A stretch of 64,000 nucleotides of DNA, from NCBI GenBank assembly GCA_963703945.1, contig CAVPGM010000025.1, forward strand, positions 124,001 through 188,000. Direction: 5' to 3'. Below are positions 53,094 through 62,157 of this stretch, one piece after another. Numbering within the stretch: position 1 is the first letter of the stretch; each line of letters opens with the position of its first letter. Source of the stretch: JALORV01 sp963703945. Lineage in GTDB: Bacteria; Pseudomonadota; Gammaproteobacteria; Burkholderiales; Burkholderiaceae_F. The notes under the pieces were generated by a model that made no database searches, was not told the DNA's origin, and saw only the letters and a program-made list of their open reading frames with translations. Made by a program: the position numbers and the translations under genes.

Positions 53094-53415
53094 ATGATGA
53101 AGAAATCTACCCTCTTAGTCGCGCTGTCCGCCGCCTCTTTGGCGAGTGGTCTCGCGCTTGCGCAAACTCAACCGCAAAACCAGCCCTATTCACAAACCAA
53201 GCCGGCAAACCCCTCGGCCGGCGATGGATGCCAATGCCCCCACCGGCTTCAGCATGAGCCAACTCGACAAGAACAAAGACGGCACTGTCGACAAGGATGA
53301 AGCCAAGGCCTCGCCGAGCCTGACCGCAATCTTCGACAAGGCAGACACCAACAAGGACGGCAAGCTCGACGCAGCCGAATTGAGCGCTGCCGGTCACATG
53401 TCGAAGACCAAGTAA
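53094..53415 (+). CDS. Secreted EF-hand protein, two calcium loops (frameshifted)
   Basis: About 107 residues. Signal peptide MMKKSTLLVALSAASLASGL, cleavage near ALA, and GGAGGA before the ATG. After a Gln/Asn/Pro-rich linker (QTQPQNQPYSQTKPANPSA) a frame break near 53225 leads to MDANAPTGFSMSQLDKNKDG. Two EF-hand loops: DKNKDGTVDKDE and DTNKDGKLDAAE, both complete. The C-terminus ends GHMSKTK. It may bind calcium in the periplasm. It is followed by a classic terminator. Confidence 0.82.
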
Positions 53416-53449
53416 CGGCAAGCGTCCAGCCGGCGCTTGAACACGCCCG

Positions 53450-53480
53450 ACGCGCGAAGCCCGGCTTCGCGCGTTTTTTT
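53450..53480 (+). terminator. Rho-independent terminator
   Basis: Ten-base stem CGCGCGAAGC / GCTTCGCGCG with loop CCG, followed by seven Ts at 53474-53480, 35 bases after the EF-hand stop. This is the clearest intrinsic terminator in the window. Confidence 0.9.
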
Positions 53481-53717
53481 CGCCGCGCTGCCGGACCGAT
53501 CACTTCGTATCTTCTGCGTTTCGCGCCGCAGAACGAAGAGAAACGGGTGCGCGTCTTCCTGCGGGTCAGCCGCGCACCTCCTGCCCAACCGGCGCTAACC
53601 GCCAATGATCGGCAGCCGGCCGTGCTGCGGCGCGAACGCAATGGCCGGTAAGATTCGTCCCTCGGCCGATCCGGCCCGACACCCAGACGGCGACCACAAG
53701 CCGCAGCACTCTCAGTC

Positions 53718-54569
53718 ATGCCAGACGAACTCGCCATGCCCATCGAAACGGCGGCTCGCGCCACTCACCATCCATTCCGGGCGGAGATGCTGCAGTTGCA
53801 CGGACAGCAGCTGCGGGTCGGGCGCCAGCGTGGACTCGGCCACGGCGTTCCGCTGCTGCTGTTCAACGGGATCGGCGGCAACATCGAGTTGCTCGAGCCG
53901 ATCGCGCGCTGGATGCCCGAGCGCGAAGTCATCACGTTCGACATCCCGGGCGTCGGCCACTCGGCGCTGCCGAATCGCCCGTATCGAATGCCCGGCATTG
54001 CGCGGCTCGCGGCAGCGATCCTCGATCACTATGGTCATGCGCAGGCCGACGTTCTGGGAATCTCCTGGGGCGGCGGGGCGGCCCAGCAGTTCGCCCGCAC
54101 CTGCGCGGCGCGCTGCCGACGCCTGATCCTGGCCGCAACCGCGACCGGCATGGTCATGATTCCCACGCATCCGCGGGTCGCGTGGAAAATGGCCACCCCG
54201 CAGCGATTCGTCAGCAAGCGCTACGCGCGCAGCGTTGCCGGTGACATCTACGGCGGCGACTTTCGCAAGGATGCAGGACTGGTCGATCTGCACCTGAAGC
54301 ACGTCAAGTGGCAATCGCGTCTGGGCTATTACCTGCAGCTCGCCGCCATATGGGGCTGGACCAGCATCCACTACCTGCATAGGCTCCGCCAGCCGACGCT
54401 ATTGCTGGCCGGCCGCGATGATCCGCTGGTGCCGTTGCTGAACGCGCGCCTGATGCACGCGCTGCTGCCCAACAGCGAGCTGCATGTCTTCGATTGCGGT
54501 CACCTTTTCCTGATGACACGACCGCACGAGTCGGCGCGCGTGATCAACGAGTTTCTCGACCGGCGCTGA
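53718..54569 (+). CDS. phaZ: Intracellular poly(3-hydroxyalkanoate) depolymerase
   Basis: Alpha/beta hydrolase of 283 residues that mobilises stored PHA. It matches the Pseudomonas-type PhaZ by inspection: PLLLFNGIGGNIELLEPIAR, VITFDIPGVGHSALPNRPYR, nucleophile elbow VLGISWGGGAAQQFA (Ser116), MVMIPTHPRVAWKMATPQRF, and the acid/His segments LLAGRDDPLVPLLNARLMHA and FDCGHLFLMTRP. Intact frame. The start could be the ATG at 53736 instead. First of a three-gene PHA cluster. Confidence 0.9.
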   Translation: MPDELAMPIETAARATHHPFRAEMLQLHGQQLRVGRQRGLGHGVPLLLFNGIGGNIELLEPIARWMPEREVITFDIPGVGHSALPNRPYRMPGIARLAAAILDHYGHAQADVLGISWGGGAAQQFARTCAARCRRLILAATATGMVMIPTHPRVAWKMATPQRFVSKRYARSVAGDIYGGDFRKDAGLVDLHLKHVKWQSRLGYYLQLAAIWGWTSIHYLHRLRQPTLLLAGRDDPLVPLLNARLMHALLPNSELHVFDCGHLFLMTRPHESARVINEFLDRR

Positions 54570-54606
54570 CGCGCTCTGAAAGAACGACCTTCCAGGAGGC
54601 AGAGCG

Positions 54607-55071
54607 ATGGACACTAAGATGATGCAGCCCGCCGACCTGGCGACGCAGATCGGCAAGGAAGTCGGCGTGTCGTCGTGGTACATGCTCGACCAGGCAAAGA
54701 TCGACGAGTTCGCCGACTGCACCGACGACCGGCAGTGGATCCACGTCGATCCTGCCCGCGCGGCGAAGGAAAGCCCGTTCGGCGGAACGATTGCCCACGG
54801 GTTCCTGACGCTGGCGCTGGTGGCGCCGACGACGTTCGAGGTCCTGATGACGAAGCTCACGGTGAAGCAGGCGGTGAACTACGGCCTGGAAAAGGTGCGG
54901 TTCATCGCACCGGTGCGCGCCGGCAAGCGCGTGCGCAACCACATCAAGATCACCGCGCTCGAAGACCGCGGCGGCGGCCGCTTCCTGCTGACCACTGAGC
55001 ACACCTTCGAGATCGAGGGAGAAGAAAAGCCCGCACTGGTCGCACTGTCGCAGGCCATGTTGATGAGCTGA
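54607..55071 (+). CDS. MaoC-like (R)-enoyl-CoA hydratase, PhaJ-type
   Basis: Hot-dog fold dehydratase of 154 residues. The catalytic pair lies in DDRQWIHVDPARAAKESPFG (Asp and His), followed by GTIAHGFLTLALVAPTTFEV. GGAGG precedes the ATG. By family it hydrates enoyl-CoA to (R)-3-hydroxyacyl-CoA; between phaZ and phaC it would feed beta-oxidation intermediates to the synthase. Single-domain MaoC proteins of this size include PhaJ and nodulation-type NodN relatives; substrate chain length is unknown. Intact frame. Confidence 0.87.
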   Translation: MDTKMMQPADLATQIGKEVGVSSWYMLDQAKIDEFADCTDDRQWIHVDPARAAKESPFGGTIAHGFLTLALVAPTTFEVLMTKLTVKQAVNYGLEKVRFIAPVRAGKRVRNHIKITALEDRGGGRFLLTTEHTFEIEGEEKPALVALSQAMLMS

Positions 55072-55109
55072 ACGACGCCGCAGCGTCGATAACGACACGG
55101 GAGAAGGCG

Positions 55110-57015
55110 ATGAGCACGATGGCAAGCGCCGCACCGGAGCAGACGTCGCAACGCGGTCGCATTGGCAAGTTGACGCCCGGCGCGCGCGCGGCCGCCAAAC
55201 GCAGCGCAAAGCAGGCGGCGCGTGTGACGGTGAAGCAGCGCGCGGCTCGCACCGGCCAGGCTGCTGCGCAGGCGGTGCGCGACACGGTGGCCACCGCGAG
55301 CCAGGGCGCGATGCAGGTCACGGGCGAACTGACCGAACTGGTGACCGAGGCGAGCCAGAACACGCTGGCGGCCAACCCGCTGATCGGACTTCAGCCGCGC
55401 GACATCGCCAGCGCGGCGAAGTCGCTGCTGAAGGCGATCGCGCTGTCACGCCAGCCGGTGACTGCCCACCTGAAGGGATACGCCAGTGAACTGGCCGGCG
55501 TCATCAAAGGCGAATCCACCGTGGCGCCCGATCCGAAGGACCGCCGCTTCGTCGACCCGGCCTGGCAGTCGAACTTCCTGTTCCGGCGCCTGCTGCAGGC
55601 CCACATGGTCACGCAGAAAGGACTCGCGCAGGTCGTCGAAGAATCAAAGCTCGACAAGATGGAAAAGGGACGAGCGAGGTTCTTCGTTTCGCTGCTGTTC
55701 GATGCGCTGGCGCCGAGCAACTGGATCTTCGCCAACCCGGCTGCACTGCGCAAGATCCTCGATACCGGCGGCGAGAACCTCGTCAAGGGCGCGCGCAATC
55801 TGGTTCACGACGTGCGCCACAACCATATGCTGCCGTCGTCGGTCGATGCATCGCCCTTCAAGGTCGGCGTGAACATCGCGACCACGCCCGGGCATGTCGT
55901 GTTCCGCAACGAGATGTTCGAACTGCTGCAGTACACGCCAACGACGCCGCAGGTCCATCGGCGGCCACTGGTGATGTCGCCGCCGCAGGTCAACAAGTAC
56001 TACGCGGTCGACCTGACGCCGGAAAAGAGCCTGATCAAGTGGGCGGTCGACAGCGGCGTGCAGATGTTCGTCATCAGCTGGCGCAATCCGACGGTCGAGC
56101 AGCGGCACTGGGGCCTCGAGGACTATGCGCTGGCGCTCGACGAGGCGGTCGAGGTCGCGCGCCAGGTCACCGGCAGTCCCGACGTCAACATGTGGGGCTC
56201 GTGCGCCGGCGGCATGACGCTCGCCGCCTATCTCGGCTGGCTCGCCGCCACCGGCGAGCAGCACAAGGTTGCCAACACGACCTGGGCGGTGTGCGTGCTC
56301 GACACCGCCTCGGCGCTCGAGGACACGACGCTGGGACTGTTCAACACGCCGTCGACCATCCGCATGGCCAAGGCGCGTTCGGCCACCAAGGGCGTGATCA
56401 CCGGTCCGCAGATGGCGTCGATGTTCGCGTGGATGCGACCGAACGACCTGATCTGGAACTACTGGGTCAACAACTACCTGCTCGGCAACAAGCCGCCCGC
56501 GTTCGACATCCTGGCGTGGAACGCCGACACGACGCGGCTGCCGGGGCAGTTCCACAGCGACCTGCTCGACCTGGTTGCGCGACAATCCGTACGTGAATCC
56601 GGGCCGGCTCGAAATCGACGAGGTGCCGATCGATATGACCAAGGTGAAGGTCGGCGCCTACGTCATCGGCGGCATCACCGACCACATCACGCCGTGGAAC
56701 GGCTGCTACGGAACGGCGCGCCTGTTCGGCAAGGAATCGACCTTCGTGCTGGCCAACGCCGGGCACCTGCAGAGCCTGCTGAATCCGCCTGGGACTCCGA
56801 AGTCGTTCTTCTTCTCGGCGCCGGCCAGCGTCGAAGACCCGTTCGAATGGGCGAAGCTTGCGCAACCGACGCGCCAGGACGGCAGCTGGTGGCCGCACTG
56901 GCGCGCATGGATCCAGCAGCGGTCGGGAGAACTGGTGGCCGCGCCCAAGCGGGCGGGCTCGCGCAAGCATCGGCCGCTTGCGCCGGCACCTGGCGAGTAC
57001 GTGCACCAGCGGTAA
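55110..57015 (+). CDS. phaC: Class II-type polyhydroxyalkanoate synthase (one frameshift)
   Basis: Polymerises (R)-3-hydroxyacyl-CoA into PHA granules. About 635 residues once one inserted T near 56574 is removed. The nucleophile box is GSCAGG (Cys365); the acid and base lie in GGITDHITPWNGCYG and NAGHLQSLLNPP. Also NPLIGLQPRDIASAAKSLLK, FRNEMFELLQYTP and the terminal PGEYVHQR, which together match class II (mcl-PHA) enzymes. The N-terminus carries about 70 extra residues rich in Ala, Lys and Arg (LTPGARAAAKRSAKQAARVT). The start at 55110 follows GGAGAAGG; a later start would remove the extension. Confidence 0.9.
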
Positions 57016-57058
57016 CGGTCCGCGACATCGACCGGAAGTGGTACTCCACTGGCCACGG

Positions 57059-57072
57059 TTGACCCGCATCAA
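57059..57072. promoter_or_regulatory. FNR/ANR-like palindrome upstream of the CBS gene
   Basis: TTGACCCGCATCAA, 5-4-5, differing by one base from the frd-side site at 21914. Centre 86 bases upstream of the CBS gene ATG; an activator at -41.5 would start transcription near 57107, with TAGCTT at 57094-57099 as a possible -10. Confidence 0.6.
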
Positions 57073-57151
57073 TGCGGCCTCGCGGCCGGTCACTAGCTTG
57101 CCTTGAATGATCTGTGCCGATCGAAATGCACAGGCAAATTCAGGGGGAGCA

Positions 57152-57583
57152 ATGTTCAGCACACCGGTCAGAGAAGTCATGGACGCGCGCAAGCTGCTGC
57201 TCGCCGCGCCGCAGACAACCGTGCGCGAGGCGGCGCGGTCGATGGCGCGCCGCGCGGTCGGTGCGGTTCTTGTGGTCGACGACGAGCGCCTGCTCGGCAT
57301 CTTCACGGAACGCGATGTCGTGTTTCGCGTCGTCGCTCGCGGGCTCGATCCGGCAAAGCTCACAATCGCCGAAGTGATGACAGCCGATCCAAAGACGATC
57401 GCACCCGACAAGACGTTCGGCATCGCGATGGTTCTGATGCACGAGAACGGCTTCCGTCATCTTCCAGTGGTCGAAAATGGCCACCCGATCGGAATCGTCT
57501 CGTCGCGCAGCGCGCTCGATCCGGATCTCGAAGAGTTCGTATCCGAGGAGCGCCGGCGCGAGCATCTGCAGCACCAGCGCTGA
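57152..57583 (+). CDS. CBS-domain pair protein
   Basis: 143 residues made of two CBS motifs: VREVMDARKLLLAAPQTTVR...GAVLVVDDERLLGIFTERDV (residues 6-53) and VMTADPKTIAPDKTFGIAMV...HLPVVENGHPIGIVSSRSAL (residues 72-126). Intact. ATG at 57152 follows GGGGGAG; an in-frame upstream start at 57107 is possible. Two-CBS proteins bind adenine nucleotides and often act as energy sensors. Partner unknown; lying alone after the PHA cluster behind an FNR-like site, it may be an anaerobic-response protein. Confidence 0.85.
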   Translation: MFSTPVREVMDARKLLLAAPQTTVREAARSMARRAVGAVLVVDDERLLGIFTERDVVFRVVARGLDPAKLTIAEVMTADPKTIAPDKTFGIAMVLMHENGFRHLPVVENGHPIGIVSSRSALDPDLEEFVSEERRREHLQHQR

Positions 57584-57662
57584 GCCTTGGGCGGGCCGAA
57601 GGACTCAGTTCGACCACCCATAGCGGCCATCGATGCTGTCGAAAAGCGGACCTGCTCGCTAT

Positions 57663-57692
57663 CCGAAAGCCGCCATTCTTTGCGGCGTTCGG
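57663..57692. terminator. Imperfect hairpin between convergent genes
   Basis: CCGAA-A-GCCGC stem against GCGGC-G-TTCGG with an eight-base loop, between the CBS gene and aioR, which converge. No T run; it may be a weak bidirectional terminator or part of an intergenic repeat. Confidence 0.35.
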
Positions 57693-57716
57693 AGGCAGGA
57701 AGTTGGCCTCAACTAA

Positions 57717-59062
57717 TCAATTCGGCGCCGAGTCTTCTGCCTTCAAGCCATACCGCTTGCTCTTTTCCCAAAGGGTTTTGCGTGAGATTCCAAGCGCTGC
57801 CGCGGCCGAGCCAACTCTGCCCTCAAAACGCTGCAGGACGGCTTGAAGATAGCTGCGCTCCGACTCGGCCAGGAACTCAGCCAATGTCGGCAATCCCTCA
57901 ATGGGTTCCCTCTCCTCTGCATCGACGGACTCAAAGAGATCAGCAGCCGATAACACGGCGCTCGACGACAGCACGCAGGCGCGCTCGATTCTGTTGCGCA
58001 GTTCTCGGACGTTGCCCGGCCACGAATGCGCCAAAAGTGCGGCTCGCGCTCCCGGGCCCAGTGTGCGCGGAGCTTCGTGCATCTCGGCGGCCAGGTCCGC
58101 CAAAAAATTCTGTGCCAGCCAAAGAACGTCGCCCGGTCGACTACGAAGCGCCGGGACGGTCAAACAGACGACGTTGATCCTGTAGTACAGGTCCTCCCGA
58201 AAGCGCCCTTGCTGCACTAAAGCACGAAGGTCCTGGTTCGTGGCGCAGATAAGTCGCACGTCGACGTCAATCCATTCTTCCCCGCCCAATCGCTGCACGC
58301 GTCGTTCTTGAAGGACCCGAAGCAGGTCAACTTGGGTTGACGAAGTCAGTTCGGCAACTTCATCGAGGAACAACGTTCCTCCGTGCGCCTGTTCAAAGTG
58401 ACCCCGACGCAATCGGTCGGCGCCCGTGTATGCGCCGCGCTCGTGACCAAACAGCGCGGCCTCGATCAGCGTTTCCGGGATGGCTCCGCAATTGACCGCG
58501 ATAAACGGTGCACTGCGCCGATGGGCGAGTGCGTGCAGGTGACGCGCAAGTACTTCCTTCCCGACGCCGCTTTCGCCAGCGATCAGGACGGTTCGAGCCC
58601 GTTCGGCAATGCGCGGCGCTTGCGCTGCCAGTAACCGCATGGCCGGAGACGGGCCAAGCGGGCCCGCTTCTTCCCTCAAGCGGTGCGACGGCAAGCTCGG
58701 AGGACTCCACGGCGCGCCGCACCTTGGCCACGAGCTCGCCAATGTCGAACGGCTTGGTGACGTAGTCGAGTGCGCCTCGTTTGAGCATTTCAACGGCGCG
58801 ATCGACAGAGGCATGCGCCGTGATGAATAGGAATGGCGGCAACGACTGCGACCTCATCCTTCGCCCGAATGAAAACCTCTTCCCCCGAAACGTCCGGCAG
58901 GCGAACGTCGCTGATCACTGCGTCGTAGGGCCGTCCGTGCAGGGCCTCGAGTGCGGCCCCGCCACGCTTGAACCAATCCAGGGAAAAGCCTTCGAGGAGG
59001 AACCGGTCCGACAGGGATTCGCCCATGATCGGATCGTCTTCGATCAGGCATATGTGCGCCAT
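57717..59062 (-). CDS. aioR: Sigma-54-dependent response regulator, AioR-type (frameshifted)
   Basis: NtrC-family activator of about 447 residues. REC domain: MAHICLIEDDPIMGESLSDR with the acidic pair, phospho-acceptor in DAVISDVRLPDVSG, break near 58850, FLFITAHASVDRAVEMLKRG and VTKPFD. After a break near 58690 the AAA+ domain: Walker A VLIAGESGVGKEVLARHLHA, the sigma-54 loop GAYTGADRLRRG (canonical GAFTGA with Tyr for Phe), Walker B GTLFLDEVAELTSSTQ, NVRELRNRIERA, and a Fis-type HTH VGSAAAALGISRKTLWEKSK. It is 15 bases downstream of aioS and opposite the arsenite oxidase genes, which have a matching sigma-54 promoter, hence the AioR assignment. Confidence 0.85.
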
Positions 59063-59077
59063 GCAGCGTCTCCCGTC

Positions 59078-60561
59078 TCACGCCGCCCGCGCGGCCTCGG
59101 CGCTTTGGTCGATCGGAATCGACACCGCGAAGCGGGTCTGTTCGTCACCGCTCTCGGCAGTGATCGTACCCCTGAGCTGCTGAACAATCTGGTAGCAGAC
59201 CCACAGCCCCAGCCCAAATGATCGTTTGCCGTCTCGCTCGGTAGCGACCACGAACGGCTCGAACAACTGCCCGAGGACATCCGGTGCAATCGGAGCGCCC
59301 GCGTTGGCGACCGAGACAAGGAGATGACCATCCTTGATCCCGACGCCGAGTTGCACTTCGGAATCGTCAGCCGCGAACTTGACCGCATTAAGCAGTATGT
59401 TGAGAACGAGTTGGCGAATCAGATGCGCCGGCAGTGGCAGGCGCTCGAATCGAGGAAGGTCAACGTCCCATTTCAAGTGCAGTCCTCGGGCGCCAAGTTG
59501 GGGCTGAATCAAAGTCCGCAGATCCTGCCAGTCCTGCGCAGAAAGCTGCGGTGAGTCGAGCCGTGCTTCCACCAGCAAAGCGCTCACAGTGGTCCTGATC
59601 TGTTGAAGGCCGCGTTCCAGGAGGTCCAGCGTCTTTAATGTGAAGCGATTCGGCTCCCCGTGCAGCCGCGCCGTATCGATCGCATTCAGCATCCCACCGA
59701 GAGGATTATTGATTTCATGCGCGATCGCGGCCGATACGCGGCCGACGGCCGCCAGGCGTTCGGAGGCGATCATCTCTTGTTCCATGGCCTGCTCCCGGGC
59801 CAAATGATCCAGCATCCGGCGAGTCTGCCGGGCCAGGGACCCGATCTCGTCCTGACTTTCCCGAGGCAGGTCCGCTGCGATGGCCGCTCGGGGCGTCCCG
59901 TCCCACCCGTGACAGCGCCTGCGCCATGCCCGCCAGCGGTTCCGCCATGCGTTTGCCCCAGTACCAACCCAACGGGATCAGCAGGAGCAGTCCTGGCAGG
60001 CTGACCAGCGCCAGATCGACCAACGTGGACCTGATGCGGCGGTAGTACCGCTCAGCATCGAATGAAAGAAGAACGGTTCCCAGCCTCGCTCCGTCGTCCG
60101 CGAGAATCGGTCCCGCTGCCGCCATTTCGCTGCCGGACTCGCCGCGTGTCACCAGGAGGCTGAATCCTGCCGGCTCACCGCTACCCGCCAATGCGACAAG
60201 CGCCGCATCGAGCGACTTCACTGGCGTCATGACGGGGATACGTACAGGGTCGCTGGCGACGTATACACGGCCATAGACATCCAGGACGATGATGTCCTGC
60301 AGGGCGTTGTCAGCCGTACGCGCGACGATCGGCGTGCGGATGACCTCATAGGCCTGCCACAGATCGTCGCGTACCAACGGATCGCGCAGAGAACGCGCAA
60401 GCACGGTGCTTAGATTGCGAGCACTGGCCTCGAGGTCTGAGCGGGCGTCTCGGTACGCCCGGGTCACCAGTGCGGTCGTGACCGCAAGTTCCGTCAGCAG
60501 AGATGACCGCGCTAATGGCGAGCGGAATCTTGACCCGGTAACTGACGTCCGAAAATTTCAA
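59078..60561 (-). CDS. aioS: Sensor histidine kinase, AioS-type (frameshifted)
   Basis: Membrane histidine kinase of about 490 residues. TTG start at 60561 overlaps the aioX stop (TTGA). First helix after KFSDVSYRVKIPLAISAVI, break near 60500, periplasmic region TRAYRDARSDLEASARNLST to SFDAERYYRRIRSTLVDLAL, second helix LVSLPGLLLLIPLGWYWGKR, HAMP-like linker MAEPLAGMAQALSRVG. After a break near 59905 the kinase core: phospho-acceptor AIAHEINNPLGGMLNAIDTA, N box LVLNILLNAVKFAADDSEVQ, and G box SFGLGLWVCYQIVQQL. Presumed to be triggered by AioX and to phosphorylate AioR. Confidence 0.85.
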
Positions 60562-61440
60562 GTCTTTTTGCCCTCGCCTGCGCGCTCGAAAACGCGAGCC
60601 ATTTCGCGAATCCCGTCGAAGACTCTCAGGGAACCCGACTCGAAGCCTTCGAGGTTGAGGCTCTGCAGCAGCTGAACGCCAGCCTCGGAGTCACGCATTC
60701 CCAAAAGTGCCTGAGCAACCGCCACGCGCTCGTCCGCGGGAAGCGACGCGCGCGCCACGACGGGCGGAAATCCAAAACGCGGCGAGCGCCACGCGACACG
60801 AACGCCCTTGGTGGCGTTGGGTTGCTGCTTCTGCAGGGTGTCCCACACGTACCCGTCTACCGAGCCGGCGTTGGCCAGTCCGACCTGTACCGCCTCCACG
60901 ACCTTCCTGTGGGCGAAGGTGAAGAACGTGCGCCGGAAGAACTGACCTGCGCGCTTGCCCGCGCGAATCAGTTGGAACTGCGGGACCAGGTGTCCACTGT
61001 TTGAAAGGGGGTCGCTGAATGCGAATACGCGACCCTGCAGGTCCGTGATGACCGACGTCGTCTGTGTCGCGCTCGGGAACGATGAGAAACGACTGGTATA
61101 GCGGGACGCCCTGATAGGTCGGGATGGCGACGAGGTCGAGCTGTCCCTCGTACAGCACGAATGGGTACCCGCATACCCAGGCAACGTCGACCATGTTGCC
61201 AAGCAACAGGTCCACGATTTCCCGGTAGCTGCCGCGCTGGACGAACTGCACCGGACGGTCGAGCTTCTCCTCCAGGTACCTTTGCCACGAGCCGAGCAGT
61301 GCGATGCGGTCGTCCAGGAAGACCGGGGTTGTACCGAAGCGCAATGTTGTCTTGGCGGCGGCGGAGCCGAGGCCGCTCAGCAGAGCTCCGGCTGCCGCTG
61401 CTTGAAGCAGTCGGCGACGGTTACTTTCCTGTAACGCCAT
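60558..61440 (-). CDS. aioX: Tat-exported PhnD-like binding protein, AioX-type arsenite sensor (frameshifted)
   Basis: Periplasmic solute-binding protein of about 294 residues. The N-terminus NRRRLLQAAAAGALLSGLGS is a twin-arginine signal. Mature part: TTLRFGTTPVFLDDRIALLG, then RGSYREIVDLLLGNMVDVAW, VCGYPFVLYEGQLDLVAIPT with a cysteine at residue 90, then after a break near 61060 VFAFSDPLSNSGHLVPQFQL and VGLANAGSVDGYVWDTLQKQ, as in PhnD/phosphonate-binding folds. The gene order X-S-R beside aioBA is the known arsenite-sensing arrangement; in studied AioX proteins a cysteine is important for arsenite binding, and Cys90 is the candidate here. ATG at 61440; a GTG four codons upstream is an alternative. 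Confidence 0.85.
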
Positions 61441-61493
61441 CGAAGCTTTCACGCCCTGCCCCGTCACGGTTTCGCCACGCTTTCCTCCGCCTT

Positions 61494-61509
61494 CGTTCCG
61501 CCTGGAACG
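61494..61509. promoter_or_regulatory. Inverted repeat upstream of the aioB promoter
   Basis: CGTTCC-GCCT-GGAACG, six-base arms, 47-62 bases upstream of the -24 element of the aioB promoter. A candidate activator (AioR) site. A second palindrome TCAAG-AC-CTTGA lies at 61527-61538. Confidence 0.45.
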
Positions 61510-61554
61510 CGTCGAGTCCCGCGGAATCAAGACCTTGAACGTTGTGCGGTGCGA

Positions 61555-61569
61555 TGGCGCGGTCCTTGC
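61555..61569 (+). promoter_or_regulatory. Sigma-54 (-24/-12) promoter of aioBA
   Basis: TGGCGCGGTCCTTGC: GG at 61556-61557 and GC at 61568-61569 with exactly ten bases between, the strict RpoN spacing, and TTGC at the -12 half. Predicted start near 61580, giving a leader of about 35 bases to the aioB ATG at 61615. It fits activation by the divergent AioR. Confidence 0.75.
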
Positions 61570-61614
61570 GCTTAGTGGCATCGCATTTCAAGCACAACCA
61601 GGACCGGAGACATT

Positions 61615-62145
61615 ATGACCAGCGACGATCGCGGCGTCTCGCGCCGCATCTTCTTGAAAGTGAGTGGGGCTTCCGCGTTCGGCGGCGCCGTGGGCGCAGT
61701 CCTGCCTGGCGACGCTGAAGCGGCTGCCGGGGTCGATACCAGCCACACCGTGCTTCCGTACCCTCGTAAAGCGGTCGGCACCGCGACCAAAATGACCAAG
61801 GGAACGCCGGTCACCTTCAACTATCCCGATGCGTCGTCGCCATGCGTCGCGGTCAAGCTCGGCGCCCCGGTGCCCGGCGGTGTGGGACCCGACCGCGACA
61901 TCGTGGCCTACAGCACGATGTGCACGCACATGGGATGTCCGGTGGCGTTCGATAGCGGCACCAATACGTTCAAGTGCGGGTGTCACTACAGCATGTTCGA
62001 CGCGGAGAAGTCGGGCCAGATGATCTGCGGGCAGGCCACGGAGAACCTGCCGCGAATACGCCTCGACTACAACGCGCAGACCGGCGCGATTACCGCGACC
62101 GGTGTCGACGGAATGCTCTACGGCCGCCAGGCCAACGTTCTGTAA
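61615..62145 (+). CDS. aioB: Arsenite oxidase small (Rieske) subunit
   Basis: Periplasmic [2Fe-2S] subunit that takes electrons from AioA. Intact, 176 residues. Tat signal SRRIFLKVSGASAFGGAVGA. Rieske ligands: Cys103 and His105 in CTHMGC, Cys121 and His124 in CGCHYSMFD. Cys108 and Cys123 form the pair that makes the structural disulfide in typical Rieske proteins; some AioB proteins lack it, this one keeps it. GGAG lies seven bases before the ATG. AioA has no signal of its own and would be co-exported with this subunit. Confidence 0.95.
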   Translation: MTSDDRGVSRRIFLKVSGASAFGGAVGAVLPGDAEAAAGVDTSHTVLPYPRKAVGTATKMTKGTPVTFNYPDASSPCVAVKLGAPVPGGVGPDRDIVAYSTMCTHMGCPVAFDSGTNTFKCGCHYSMFDAEKSGQMICGQATENLPRIRLDYNAQTGAITATGVDGMLYGRQANVL

Positions 62146-62157
62146 GGGGAGGCCACG

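Noticed and set aside
60558..61440. Phosphonate transporter binding protein PhnD
   Set aside because: No phn transport genes are present, and the gene lies in X-S-R order with an arsenite oxidase.
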